DNA of 64,000 bases from assembly GCF_000718165.1 (NCBI RefSeq), contig NZ_JOEY01000049.1:1-64000 (forward strand), in the 5' to 3' direction. This document shows, piece after piece, positions 1-7,565 of this stretch (the first letter of the stretch is position 1; each line of letters begins with the position of its first letter). A model generated the notes under the pieces. That model ran no database searches. It saw only the letters and a list, made by a program, of their open reading frames with translations, and was not told where the DNA came from. The stretch comes from Streptomyces fulvoviolaceus (lineage in GTDB: Bacteria > Actinomycetota > Actinomycetes > Streptomycetales > Streptomycetaceae). A program made the translations under genes and the position numbers.

Positions 1-198
1 GGCCAGCGCGCCCTGCCGGTCGGCCGATTCGCCGCCGCTGCTGAGGGCGATCTGCAGGGCAAGGGCGCCGATGAGGACGTACACCACACCCCGTGCGACA
101 AAGCCCGCCCGCCCCGCGGCAGACAGCGTCTCGTTCTGGGTGGAACGGGCCGCGGACTTCACGGCCTGGCCGCGCCCTTGTGTGCTGGACGACGTCAC
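1..198 (-). CDS. DUF1206-type membrane protein, 5' part only
   Basis: The gene runs off the left edge; 66 N-terminal residues are visible. The GTG start is preceded by a strong GAGGAGGA ribosome site. After a polar, Ser/Gln-rich leader comes a segment reading GFVARGVVYVLIGALALQIA, the usual first membrane helix of DUF1206 proteins, which are multi-pass actinobacterial membrane proteins of unknown role. It is the last gene of a leftward run of envelope and stress genes. The 213 bases between it and the upstream YihY gene hold no other gene and may carry a promoter. The family call rests on the first helix only. Confidence 0.75.
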   Translation of the reverse strand, partial: MTSSSTQGRGQAVKSAARSTQNETLSAAGRAGFVARGVVYVLIGALALQIALSSGGESADRQGALA

Positions 199-411
199 GA
201 TGTCCTCCTCGTGGTGTGGGCGCGCGGTACGCGTCCACCGTTCCTGAGTGCCCGGGGCCGGGCACTTGATGCGAGCGGTCGACGAGCGACGGCCGGAGCG
301 GAACCGGCTGAGCTGTCGGCCAACGTCAGGGTCGTCACCGGCACAGCACTGGCCACTCCCGGCCCGGGCCCGCTGTCGGCGCCTGGGCTACTCCGCGCGG
401 TTGTCCGGACC

Positions 412-1278
412 TCAGGACCGGTGTCGCCGGGCCCGCTGTTTCAGGGCCTGTGCCACGCGGGGGAGTTCCTCGTGCAGCAGGCGGCCCACCAGTGCACCGC
501 CGTAGACGACGACGCCCACACCGACCAGCCAGGACTGGACGACCAGGACGGTTCCGAAGGGGCCGTAGGTGACGGCACTGGAGGCGATCAGCGGGGAGAA
601 GACGAGACGGGAGAAGACCCGAAGACCGAGCAGCCCGAGCGCCGTTGCCATGGCGCCTGGCAGCAGGGCGCTCCAGGCGATCCGCCCGCCGAGCAGCATC
701 CGCTGCGACCACCAGAAGAACAGGACGGCGCTCAGTGTCGCGGCCAGCGTGCCGGCCGGCGAATGGCGCCACAGCGTGGTGGTGGCGGTCAGGTACAGGG
801 ATCCGAGGAGCACGGCGAGCCACAGCACCTGCCGCCATCTGGCATACCAGCGCGCCGGGGGCAGCTCCCAGACCTTCTCGTAGCCCAGCTGTACCGCCGC
901 CCCGAAGGTCAGCCCGAAGACGGCGAGCGCGGCAAGACCGAAAGCGGTCGTGGTCTCCAGTACCTGGCCCGGCCGGGCGAACAGCTGCCCGATCTCGTCC
1001 CTGGCCGCCCTCGACACACCAAGCCCGTCCCCCAGCCACTGCGCGAACCCCTGCCCGTGCTCCGGATCGGTCGCGGAGACGACGATCAACAGGGGGACCA
1101 GCGTGAGAAATCCGAGCGCCGCGAAGCCCAGCGACCTCGGCCCCAGTTCGATCTCTCGGCTCAGCCGCCATCCCCGCCCGGCCGGCGAACCGCGGAACAC
1201 ACGACACAGCCGTGCCGGCAGAGATGAGCTGTCCGCAGCCCCTGAAGACTTTGACAGCCGTGAACGTGAGAGCGTCAC
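412..1278 (-). CDS. YihY/BrkB-family inner membrane protein
   Basis: 288-residue polytopic membrane protein of the YihY/BrkB family. Members were once called ribonuclease BN; their real role is unclear. About six hydrophobic segments are visible, with the typical reading LGFAALGFLTLVPLLIVVS near residue 40 and YGPFGTVLVVQSWLVGVGVV near the C-terminus. A longer frame is open upstream, but the GTG at 1278 is preferred because GGAG lies five bases before it and it overlaps the ANTAR stop as GTGA. Translation is therefore probably coupled to the ANTAR gene. Length fits the family. Confidence 0.88.
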   Translation of the reverse strand: MTLSRSRLSKSSGAADSSSLPARLCRVFRGSPAGRGWRLSREIELGPRSLGFAALGFLTLVPLLIVVSATDPEHGQGFAQWLGDGLGVSRAARDEIGQLFARPGQVLETTTAFGLAALAVFGLTFGAAVQLGYEKVWELPPARWYARWRQVLWLAVLLGSLYLTATTTLWRHSPAGTLAATLSAVLFFWWSQRMLLGGRIAWSALLPGAMATALGLLGLRVFSRLVFSPLIASSAVTYGPFGTVLVVQSWLVGVGVVVYGGALVGRLLHEELPRVAQALKQRARRHRS

Positions 1279-1595
1279 CGCCGCTCCAGCGCGTGAAGGC
1301 GCCGCAACGCGCGACGCCACTCGCGCCGTATCCCCTCGGGGAGCTCCTGGCCCTTGGTGGTGGCGACCAGGGCCGCAGCCACGTCGCGGAGTTTGACGTT
1401 GCAGTGCTGCGACACGTCCACCAGCAGGCCCCAGGACTGCTCGCGGGAACACGGCGCCAGGACCATCACCATGCCACGCGCCTGGTCGATCACCGCACGG
1501 CTGGCCAGCGCCTGCTCCAACTGCTCGTTCTTGGCGCGTAGTTCGACGACCTCGGCCAGCAGAGCCGCATCGTCTGCCGAGGGCACAGCCGTCAA
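1275..1595 (-). CDS. Short ANTAR-domain RNA-binding regulator, no sensor domain
   Basis: 106 residues. After about 30 residues of heptad-like helix (VVELRAKNEQLEQAL) comes an ANTAR domain reading SRAVIDQARGMVMVLAPCSR and then LRDVAAALV. ANTAR domains bind paired hexaloop hairpins in RNA and cause antitermination. No GAF, PAS or receiver domain is present, so any signal must come by dimerisation or a partner. It resembles the ANTAR gene at 2040-2441. Its end overlaps the YihY start by GTGA. The start is uncertain: TTG at 1595 or GTG at 1586, neither with a good ribosome site. Confidence 0.85.
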   Translation of the reverse strand: MTAVPSADDAALLAEVVELRAKNEQLEQALASRAVIDQARGMVMVLAPCSREQSWGLLVDVSQHCNVKLRDVAAALVATTKGQELPEGIRREWRRALRRLHALERR

Positions 1596-1641
1596 CAGAC
1601 GCTGTTTTCACGGGGCGTGGTCAGCTGGTGCATGGTACGTA

Positions 1642-1664
1642 CCTCACAACACAGCCCTCACAAC
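1642..1664. repeat. Two direct CCTCACAAC repeats upstream of the ANTAR gene
   Basis: The 9-mer CCTCACAAC occurs at 1642-1650 and 1656-1664, a 14-base period, in the 82-base gap between the PRC-barrel gene and the short ANTAR gene. It could be a regulator site or part of the leader RNA. No matching known box was recognised. Confidence 0.4.
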
Positions 1665-1677
1665 GGAGTCATCGTGT

Positions 1678-2043
1678 TCATGAGCGGTCAGCGGCGCGCC
1701 AGTTGCCTCTCGCCGGCCGCACCGGGCTTGTAGGCCAGTCCGTAGTGCTTGAGATCGCTTCCTCCTGGTCGGCGGGCAGCACGTCGTCGGTACCGATCGA
1801 CGGAGCCTGTTTCACCAGCGCCCTGACATAGTCGATCTTGAGACAGCCCGGGCCGACGATGGCGTCCTCGATGGGGACGAAGAGCAGACGGTGCCGGGTG
1901 GGCAGCCCGGTCCGTACCGTGGCCATGGCCGGCTCGTCGGTGGTGGTGTCCACATAGACCGCCTCCAGCACACCGATCTTGTGACCTGCGCTGTCGACGA
2001 CGTCACGGCCACGCCATTCGCGGACATCGGCTGTGTGAATCAT
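1678..2043 (-). CDS. PRC-barrel domain protein
   Basis: 121 residues with a PRC-barrel fold at the N-terminus: WRGRDVVDSAGHKIGVLEAV followed by DEPAMATVRTG and LLFVPIEDA. PRC barrels bind RNA or protein; in Streptomyces small ones often sit in stress clusters. The start at 2043 is chosen because AAGGGG lies about seven bases upstream, and because its ATG overlaps the stop of the ANTAR gene as ATGA, which predicts translational coupling. The C-terminal 40 residues are low-complexity. Function beyond the domain cannot be stated. Confidence 0.85.
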   Translation of the reverse strand: MIHTADVREWRGRDVVDSAGHKIGVLEAVYVDTTTDEPAMATVRTGLPTRHRLLFVPIEDAIVGPGCLKIDYVRALVKQAPSIGTDDVLPADQEEAISSTTDWPTSPVRPARGNWRAADRS

Positions 2044-2441
2044 GGCATTCCCCTTCCGGAAGGCTCCTCTGTCAGTGGTGAGTTGCACCCCCGGTCTTCC
2101 GCGTAAAGCCGCCGCAGTGCGTGCCGCAGCGCCCGCTGCATCAGCCGCGGGAGCGGCTCACCCTCCCAGGCGGCGACCACGGCCGCGGCCACCTCCGGAA
2201 GTTTGGCGTTGCACTGCCGTGCCATGTCCACCAGCAGGTTCCTGGCCGGCTCACGGCGGCAGGGGGCCAGGACCATCACCATGCCGCAGGCCTGATCGAT
2301 GATCGGACGGCCGGTCAGCGCCCGCCGCAGCTGATCGATCTCGGCGCGCAGCGCCACGACATCCTGACCCGCCGGGTCCTCCACCGAGGCCTCGGCCCTC
2401 AGATCCCACCAACTCCTCGGAACCATGACTGTGCGGTGCAT
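2040..2441 (-). CDS. Short ANTAR-domain regulator, no sensor domain
   Basis: 133 residues with the same plan as the ANTAR protein at 1275-1595: a helical stretch (VALRAEIDQLRRAL) and then the ANTAR domain (GRPIIDQACGMVMVLAPCRR, then LPEVAAAVVAAW). The shared CGMVMVLAPC-type core suggests the two are paralogues by duplication. The ATG at 2441 is used because GGAGAGG lies eight bases before it; the longer frame to 2492 lacks this. The ribosome site overlaps the end of the upstream small membrane-protein reading frame, and its own stop overlaps the PRC-barrel start. Confidence 0.85.
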   Translation of the reverse strand: MHRTVMVPRSWWDLRAEASVEDPAGQDVVALRAEIDQLRRALTGRPIIDQACGMVMVLAPCRREPARNLLVDMARQCNAKLPEVAAAVVAAWEGEPLPRLMQRALRHALRRLYAEDRGCNSPLTEEPSGRGMP

Positions 2442-2445
2442 GGCA

Positions 2446-2803
2446 TCAACCTCTCCACGATGTCCGCGCGCCCGGAGCGGCTGAAGCCACACCGGAACTC
2501 TGGATACCGGGCAACTTCATCGGCCACCCGCGACGTTCATGGTCCCGACGGTCCTCGCGCCTCCAGCGCGCCCAGTGCTGACGGCTGTAGCGACGGTCCC
2601 AGCGGTCCTGACGCTCCCGGCAGTTCACGTAGTCCCGGTACTCCCCGAAACCGGAACCGCCGCCGCGGCCCCGACCTCCACCGCGATCGCGAGCCGTAGC
2701 GAGTGGAACCGAAGACCAACACCGCCGCGGCCAGCCACCAGAGGGGGTTGAGGAACCCGAAGCCGAACAAGATCAGGGCGACGATGAGAAGCAGAACGAA
2801 CAC
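2446..2803 (-). pseudogene. Small hydrophobic/basic stress protein, apparent single-base frameshift
   Basis: From a GTG at 2803 (GGGGAGG seven bases upstream) the frame codes one long hydrophobic segment, LLLIVALILFGFGFLNPLWW, then a basic tail that stops at 2537. Near 2686-2691 (GCGATCGCGAG) the tail changes character. One base shift gives a Gly-rich linker, then RERQDRWDRRYSRQ and RWRREDRRDHERRG, which is what I remember as the usual C-terminus of this Streptomyces family. That frame ends at 2446, four bases before the ANTAR start and overlapping its ribosome site, as expected for a real operon. So an inserted base, or a sequence error, is likely. Unshifted, the product is 88 residues. Confidence 0.7.
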
Positions 2804-3178
2804 AGCGGGCCTCCCCGGAGCGGAAACAAGACATCACTGCCGGGGGCCGGGGCCAGTTCGAACAGCGTAGCTCTGCCCAGAGGTTGCGGATAGCGCCCCA
2901 TGTAACGGTCAGCCAACCGGAACACATGGCCGCTTGCCGTCTGCCCAGGGAGTGCGGTGAGGGCTAGCGTGCACGGTACGGCCCGAGCCCCCGGCAGCGT
3001 CGATCACTTCTCGCGCTCCTTCGAGGGTGCACCTCGCGCATCAGTGCCGGAACCGCACCCGCCCCCAACGGGCCGCACCCGCCGTCGCCACGCTGTCCCT
3101 GCGCGACCTTGATGCGCCCCAGACGGGCAACGATCCGCCGCCCGCCGCGTCGCACGCATACCACTGCAGGCGGTACAC
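2804..3178. other. Intergenic region between divergent small membrane-protein genes
   Basis: 375 bases upstream of both the leftward gene at 2803 and the rightward gene at 3179. It should hold both promoters, but I could not place convincing -10/-35 hexamers. Frames crossing it on either strand have poor codon character and no recognisable product. Confidence 0.5.
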
Positions 3179-3391
3179 ATGTACGCCCTGATCCTTACGG
3201 CTTCGACCCCCTTCGTCCTGCTCGCCACCGTGATGGGCCTGTCCTGGTGGGAGGACCACGTCCTGCCCGGGCCGCCGGCCGAGCCGGTCGAAGCTCCCGC
3301 CGAGGCTCCGTTCACCCCAACGACCCCGGCCCAGCTCGCAGAACTCCCCCGTGTAGACACCGCGTTGACAGGGGAAGTCGTCGGGCGTTGA
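3179..3391 (+). CDS. Small single-helix membrane protein
   Basis: 70 residues starting MYALILTASTPFVLLATVMG, one membrane helix, followed by SWWEDHVLPGP and an acidic Pro/Ala tail of about 35 residues. Similar short proteins with a conserved WWEDH after the helix occur in Streptomyces, from memory; function is unknown. The ribosome site is weak (AGGCGG five bases upstream). It lies in a rightward series of small stress-type genes. Confidence 0.65.
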   Translation: MYALILTASTPFVLLATVMGLSWWEDHVLPGPPAEPVEAPAEAPFTPTTPAQLAELPRVDTALTGEVVGR

Positions 3392-3509
3392 CTGACAGCA
3401 CGGCGTAGGGCTATGCCACTCCGGATTGTTCGGCGGCAGCATTCCACCTCCCCCGCTTCGCCCGGACCCCGCGGAACTCAGAAACTTTCCGCGATCTGGA
3501 GGCCCGGCA

Positions 3510-3671
3510 ATGATGTGGATTCTTCTCCTTCTGCTGATCCTGGTGGTGTTCGGGTTCGGCTTCACCATGCAGATGCTCTGGTGGGTCGCCGCTGTACTGC
3601 TGGTCGTCTGGATAGCCGGCTTCGCGATGCGCGGGCGCGGCGGTGGAGGGCGCCGGTTCAGCCGCAGGTAG
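3510..3671 (+). CDS. Small hydrophobic membrane protein
   Basis: 53 residues: MMWILLLLLILVVFGFGF, then LWWVAAVLLVVWIAGF and a Gly/Arg tail. The FGFGF-x-LWW-AA pattern matches the protein at 2446-2803, so the two are distant paralogues on opposite strands. ATG at 3510 is preferred over upstream starts because GGAGG lies seven bases before it and the product then begins with the helix. Probably membrane-associated; function unknown. Confidence 0.75.
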   Translation: MMWILLLLLILVVFGFGFTMQMLWWVAAVLLVVWIAGFAMRGRGGGGRRFSRR

Positions 3672-3704
3672 TCCCCACTTCAGCAGACAAACAGGAGGCC
3701 GGCC

Positions 3705-3878
3705 ATGAGCGTCGGACAGACGATCAAGCACAAGACCCAGGCGTTCAAGGGCCGGGTCACCGAACGCATCGGCCGGAGCACCCGCAACAGGCGACTGCAG
3801 CGTGAGGGCAGGACCGACCGGGTCTCCGGAAACCTGAAGCAGTCCGGCGACAAGGCCAAGGACGCCTTCAGGCCCTGA
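3705..3878 (+). CDS. CsbD-family stress protein
   Basis: 57-residue hydrophilic, Lys/Arg-rich protein starting MSVGQTIKHKTQAFKGRVTE and ending NLKQSGDKAKDAF. This is the CsbD-like pattern: short, charged and helical, with KxKDAF at the end. Members in other bacteria are induced by general stress; biochemical role unknown. A good ACAGGAGG site lies eight bases before the ATG. It is 33 bases behind the small membrane gene and is followed by a strong hairpin terminator. Confidence 0.85.
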   Translation: MSVGQTIKHKTQAFKGRVTERIGRSTRNRRLQREGRTDRVSGNLKQSGDKAKDAFRP

Positions 3879-3889
3879 CCACAAACGCC

Positions 3890-3924
3890 CCGGGTGGTGC
3901 CCACGTCGCGTGGACACCACCTGG
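3890..3924 (+). terminator. Hairpin terminator after csbD-like gene
   Basis: Arms 3890-3905 and 3909-3924 pair over 16 positions with one mismatch and one G-T pair, loop TCG. There is no T-tract, which is usual for Streptomyces terminators. It begins 11 bases after the CsbD stop. Confidence 0.7.
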
Positions 3925-4012
3925 CAGGCCGACGCGGAATCAGCCCACAGGAAGTGACGGGAACGGCAATGAAGCCGAACAACCTAGGAGCCGAGAGCCA
4001 GAGAAGGCCGCC

Positions 4013-4636
4013 ATGCTCACCATCGTGATCATCGCCGTGATCGTCATCGCGGCGGTCACCGTCCTCGTCATCGGACGTGGACGCATCCGGGATGGCGGCG
4101 GGCGCGGGCTGAAGCACCGATTCGGACCCGAGTACGACCGTGCCGTCACCGACCACGACGGCGACACCAAGGCGGCCGAGCGGGAGCTCGGCGAGCGCGT
4201 CAAGCAGCACGGCGCCCTCCAGGAGCAGCCGTTGTCGCCCGAGGACCGGGCGCAGTACAGGGCTCAGTGGGCCGACGTCCAGGAACAGTTCGTCGAATCA
4301 CCGCAGAAGGCCGTCGCCGCGGCCGACGCACTCCTTGCCAGCCTGGCGAGGGACCGCGGCTTCCCCGACGGCGAGCAGTTCGAGGAGCAACTCGCCGCCC
4401 TTTCCGTCCACCACGCCGCCCATGTCCACGGCTACCGCAGCGTGCACACGGCAGCGCACGGCCAGGGCGACACCGAGGAAATGCGGGAGGCCATGATCGG
4501 GGCCCGGAGCCTCTTCGAGACGCTGGTCACCGAACAGGCCGGCGACTTCGACCGGCACCGCCCGCCGTCCCCCGACGGCAACGGCCACTGGCCGTGGGCG
4601 CTGAACCGACGCCCCGCGAAGGGAAGCAGCACCTGA
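4013..4636 (+). CDS. Membrane-anchored hypothetical protein with helical cytoplasmic domain
   Basis: 207 residues. One N-terminal membrane helix (MLTIVIIAVIVIAAVTVLVI) is followed by a long charged helical domain. The middle reads FVESPQKAVAAADALLASLA, and the same pattern (FVDSPRQAVEEAD) is in the next protein, so the two genes are paralogous in their core. GAGAAGG precedes the ATG. The stop overlaps the next start as TGATG, indicating a coupled pair. Function unknown; inner-membrane localisation is inferred from the single helix. Confidence 0.8.
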   Translation: MLTIVIIAVIVIAAVTVLVIGRGRIRDGGGRGLKHRFGPEYDRAVTDHDGDTKAAERELGERVKQHGALQEQPLSPEDRAQYRAQWADVQEQFVESPQKAVAAADALLASLARDRGFPDGEQFEEQLAALSVHHAAHVHGYRSVHTAAHGQGDTEEMREAMIGARSLFETLVTEQAGDFDRHRPPSPDGNGHWPWALNRRPAKGSST

Positions 4637-5106
4637 TGTCGCACAACGCCGAACCCGCACGGCAACCCCAGCCCGGAGGCACGGATCCCGCTCCGCAGCG
4701 CACCCCGCAGGCACCGCAGACCCAGCGGGCCCCTCAGACACCTCCCGCCCAACCCGCTCACACACCGCGTGAACCCGCCACCACCCCCGACCGCCCCAGC
4801 CTCGATCGCAAGCCGGTCGCGGAACTGCTCCCGCAGGGCGAACACGACAAGCTCACACTGCGCCTCCAACAGGCCCTGAACACCTTCGTCGACAGCCCGC
4901 GCCAGGCCGTGGAGGAAGCCGACAGTGTCTTCGACGAAGTCGCCACCCACTTCACGAACACCCTCACGGAGCAGCGGCGCGTCCTGCGATCGGGCTGGCA
5001 GGGCCAGGATGCCGAGGCACAGACCGAGGAACTACGGGTCGCGCTGCGGCAGTACCGGGAGATCACCGAACGGCTGCTGCACATGTCGGCGTCCGCCGGC
5101 CGGTAA
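4636..5106 (+). CDS. Soluble paralogue of the upstream protein, Pro/Gln-rich N-terminus
   Basis: 156 residues. The first 55 are a disordered Pro/Gln/Thr-rich stretch; from about residue 60 a helical domain reads LQQALNTFVDSPRQAVEEAD and then QTEELRVALRQYREITERLL. The core matches the membrane-anchored protein before it but has no membrane helix. The start is fixed by the TGATG overlap with the previous stop. The pair may form a membrane-bound hetero-oligomer, which is inference. A long inverted repeat closes the operon. Confidence 0.8.
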   Translation: MSHNAEPARQPQPGGTDPAPQRTPQAPQTQRAPQTPPAQPAHTPREPATTPDRPSLDRKPVAELLPQGEHDKLTLRLQQALNTFVDSPRQAVEEADSVFDEVATHFTNTLTEQRRVLRSGWQGQDAEAQTEELRVALRQYREITERLLHMSASAGR

Positions 5107-5128
5107 ACACCGTCCTCCCCGCAGGAAG

Positions 5129-5186
5129 CACAGCCGCCGGGGTTGACCGGTGTGGTTCACCACACCGGTCAACCCCGGCGGCTGTG
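5129..5186. terminator. Perfect 28-bp inverted repeat, bidirectional terminator
   Basis: Arms 5129-5156 and 5159-5186 are exact complements, separated by only two bases (TC). The position between convergent genes ending at 5106 (+) and 5201 (-) fits a shared terminator. It is unusually long and perfect. Confidence 0.9.
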
Positions 5187-5200
5187 TGCTGCTGAAGCAC

Positions 5201-5725
5201 TCAGCCCGATCCGGCCGGCGGCTCCGAGACAGCCCGGGCCTCGGACCGTGCGGCGTGCCGCCTGACGAACTGCGGCAGCACCCCCCACAGGCCGCCGCAC
5301 ACCAGCAGCGTCGTACTCCCCGCGATCACCCCCTCGACCCGGCCGAGCACCACGTCGACGACGAGCAGCACGCACCCGGTGAGGGCCAGCATCAGGACGC
5401 CCATACCCGCCCCCGCCAGCAGCGAGGAGATCATGACGATCTCGGGCTTGGCCCCACTCTGAAACAGCGTGCGGTGCAAGGCGGCCGGCGCCGTGAACAG
5501 GGCCGCCGCGAGCACCGCGAGCAGCAGCGTGGTGATGTACATGGTGCGCTGTGCCGTATCGAGTATGGGGAAGCGGGCGGTGAAGGCCAGCGTCAGCAGA
5601 AACGCGAACAGGATCTGGACCCCGGTCTGGATGATCCTCAACTCCTGGAGCAGCTCGCCGTAGTTGCGGTCGGCCCGCTCCAACGTCGTCTCCTCGCGCG
5701 GCGTACGGGAATTCTCCTCAGCCAT
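5201..5725 (-). CDS. DUF6328-like four-helix membrane protein
   Basis: 174 residues. A charged N-terminus with ETTLERADRNYGELLQELRI leads into IIQTGVQILFAFLLTLAFTA, followed by three further hydrophobic segments and a basic tail. The ELLQELR-xxQTGVQILFAFLL pattern is the hallmark I associate with DUF6328; role unknown. A much longer frame is open upstream, but it only shadows the desaturase gene. The ATG at 5725 has a weak AGGG nearby. It lies 74 bases after the desaturase. Confidence 0.8.
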   Translation of the reverse strand: MAEENSRTPREETTLERADRNYGELLQELRIIQTGVQILFAFLLTLAFTARFPILDTAQRTMYITTLLLAVLAAALFTAPAALHRTLFQSGAKPEIVMISSLLAGAGMGVLMLALTGCVLLVVDVVLGRVEGVIAGSTTLLVCGGLWGVLPQFVRRHAARSEARAVSEPPAGSG

Positions 5726-5799
5726 GCCCTGGCAAGCTACTCGACGGCTGCGGAACCGTCCCCGGCCGGACAGAGCATGCCGCGCCAGTTCACAGACTC

Positions 5800-6864
5800 T
5801 CAGCCGGTCGGTAAGGCGAAGCGCAGGATGCGTCCCCAGGTGGAGCCGTACTGCCGCCACAACGGGCCGGTGACGTACGGGATGTCGTACTGCTCGCAGA
5901 GTTCGCGTACCTGCGGGGCGATCTCGGCGTAGCGGTTGCTGGGCAGGTCCGGAAAGGCATGGTGCTCGATCTGGTGGCCGAGGTTGCCGCTGAGGACGTG
6001 GAAGAGCGGGCCGCCCTCGATGTTGGCGGAGCCCTGGACCTGGCGCAGGTACCACTCGCCGCGGGTCTCGCCCTCGATGTGCTCCTCGGTGAAGGTCTGG
6101 ACGTCGCCGGGGAAATGGCCGCAGAAGATGATGGTGTGGGTCCACAGGTTGCGCACCGTGTTGGCGGTGAGGTTCCCGAGCAGACAGGGCAGCGCGGACG
6201 GGCCCGCGAGCAACGGGAAGACCACATAATCCTTGGCGAGCTGGCGGGTGGCCTTGGCGAGGAACCCGCTCACGTCGTCCAGGAAGGAACGCCACGGCTT
6301 GCGGCCGGCGGCGACGGCATCGGGTTCCAGGTCGTACAGCGCGATACCCCACTCGAAGAGCGGCGCGAGCACGAAGTTGTAGAACGGCTGGGCGAGATGG
6401 CGCGGACGCCAGGCCTGGTCGGCGCTCATCCGGAAGACGACGTACCCCAGGTCGCGGTCGAGGTCCACGACGTTGGTCCAGGTGTGGTGCAGATGGTTGT
6501 GGGTGTGCTTCCAGGCCTCGGCGGGCGTGAGGAAGTCCCACTCCCAGGTCGTGGAGTGGATCGCCGGGTCGCCCATCCAGTCCCACTGGCCGTGCAGGAT
6601 GTTGTGGCCCAGCTCCATGTTCTCCAGGATCTTGGCAAGGGAGAGCAGGGCGGTGCCCGCCGCCCAGGCGGGCGGGAACAGCGAGACGGCAAGCGCGAGC
6701 CGCCCGCCCGCCTCCAGACCGCGCTGGGCGGCGATCACGGCATGGATGTAGCGCGCGTCGTCGGCACCGCGCGCGGCGATGATGTCGGAACGGATCCGGT
6801 CGAGTTCCTTGCCGAACTCCTCGCCGAGGGTGGCCTCGGGGGGCGCGAGAGCGGTAACGGTCAC
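5800..6864 (-). CDS. Membrane fatty acid desaturase
   Basis: 354 residues. The three histidine clusters of the di-iron acyl desaturase family are present: HNILH near residue 92, HNHLHHTW near 125, and HQIEHH near 300. Membrane segments lie between them. Such enzymes introduce double bonds into acyl lipids using O2 and a reductase, tuning membrane fluidity. The GTG at 6864 is chosen for AAGGAG seven bases upstream; the ORF to 7002 has an unlikely Pro-rich leader. No dedicated reductase is adjacent. Confidence 0.9.
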   Translation of the reverse strand: MTVTALAPPEATLGEEFGKELDRIRSDIIAARGADDARYIHAVIAAQRGLEAGGRLALAVSLFPPAWAAGTALLSLAKILENMELGHNILHGQWDWMGDPAIHSTTWEWDFLTPAEAWKHTHNHLHHTWTNVVDLDRDLGYVVFRMSADQAWRPRHLAQPFYNFVLAPLFEWGIALYDLEPDAVAAGRKPWRSFLDDVSGFLAKATRQLAKDYVVFPLLAGPSALPCLLGNLTANTVRNLWTHTIIFCGHFPGDVQTFTEEHIEGETRGEWYLRQVQGSANIEGGPLFHVLSGNLGHQIEHHAFPDLPSNRYAEIAPQVRELCEQYDIPYVTGPLWRQYGSTWGRILRFALPTG

Positions 6865-7565
6865 AGGGGACTCCTTGCGTGGCTGGGCGTGAAGTTCGCG
6901 GGTACGCAGGTCGCGCACGGGGCCTCCAGGGGGAGCCGGTCCGCAAGGCGGGCCAGGGATGCCGTCGGCAATCTCGGGGTGGCACTCACCACGGTCGGCC
7001 ACCGGCCGACGGAAGAATCACGTCACGGTGCACTCGATGCTCTGCCGCCGAACCGGGGCGTGGCACATCGCTGCTGTCGAGCCCTGCGTGCACCACGCGC
7101 CTCCCTGGAGCAGAGCAACTGAGCTGCTGCCGGGGGCTCGGGCCTCACCGGGCAGCCTAGCGGCGCCCTCGACTGCGCGGACAGTGGCCTCCGGGCGGAG
7201 AGGGCGTGACCAGGCGGTCGTACCGCTTGGCCGGCAGATGTCGAGTGGGCAGGGCGGGACGGCATCGGAGCCGCCCGATCACCACCGTGTAAACATCGTG
7301 GTACCCGTCTCCCAGGCCGACCGCGGGGCCGTCCTCACGACTACGCTGGGTACGGACGTCCCAGACCCCGGCGGGCCACCACTACTTGGCGCACATGCCT
7401 GTGGAGAGCGGATCACTCGTCCCCTCGCCCCGCGCATCCCCGAGGGAACCGGCTGGGTCCGATGCCCCGGAACACCGGCTGCCGGCTCGGCCCTTCACCT
7501 GCCCGCACGACAGTACGACCGTACCGGGAGCCCGGCACGGTCTCGTGAACCGAGGCACCCCGCCC
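6865..7565. other. 701-base divergent intergenic region
   Basis: Lies between the desaturase and STAS genes, so it must hold two promoters. Open frames crossing it have no recognisable content. A GGGTAC at about 7348-7353 resembles the -10 of SigB-type promoters, but the matching -35 is imperfect. Nothing else is supported. Confidence 0.4.

Noticed and set aside
2683..2690. GCGATCGC palindrome
   Set aside because: Chance octamer in GC-rich DNA; relevant only as the location of the frameshift.
3004..3568. Overlapping minus-strand frames of 147 and 175 residues
   Set aside because: Opposite two small membrane genes with good starts; no domain, poor codon use.
5201..6985. 594-residue minus-strand open frame spanning the desaturase and the gene after it
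   Set aside because: Only the last 174 residues are real (DUF6328-like); the rest is an Arg/Pro-rich shadow of the desaturase.
7340..7356. GGGTAC resembling a SigB -10
   Set aside because: The -35 does not fit GNNT at 14-16 bases and the untranslated leader would be over 200 bases.
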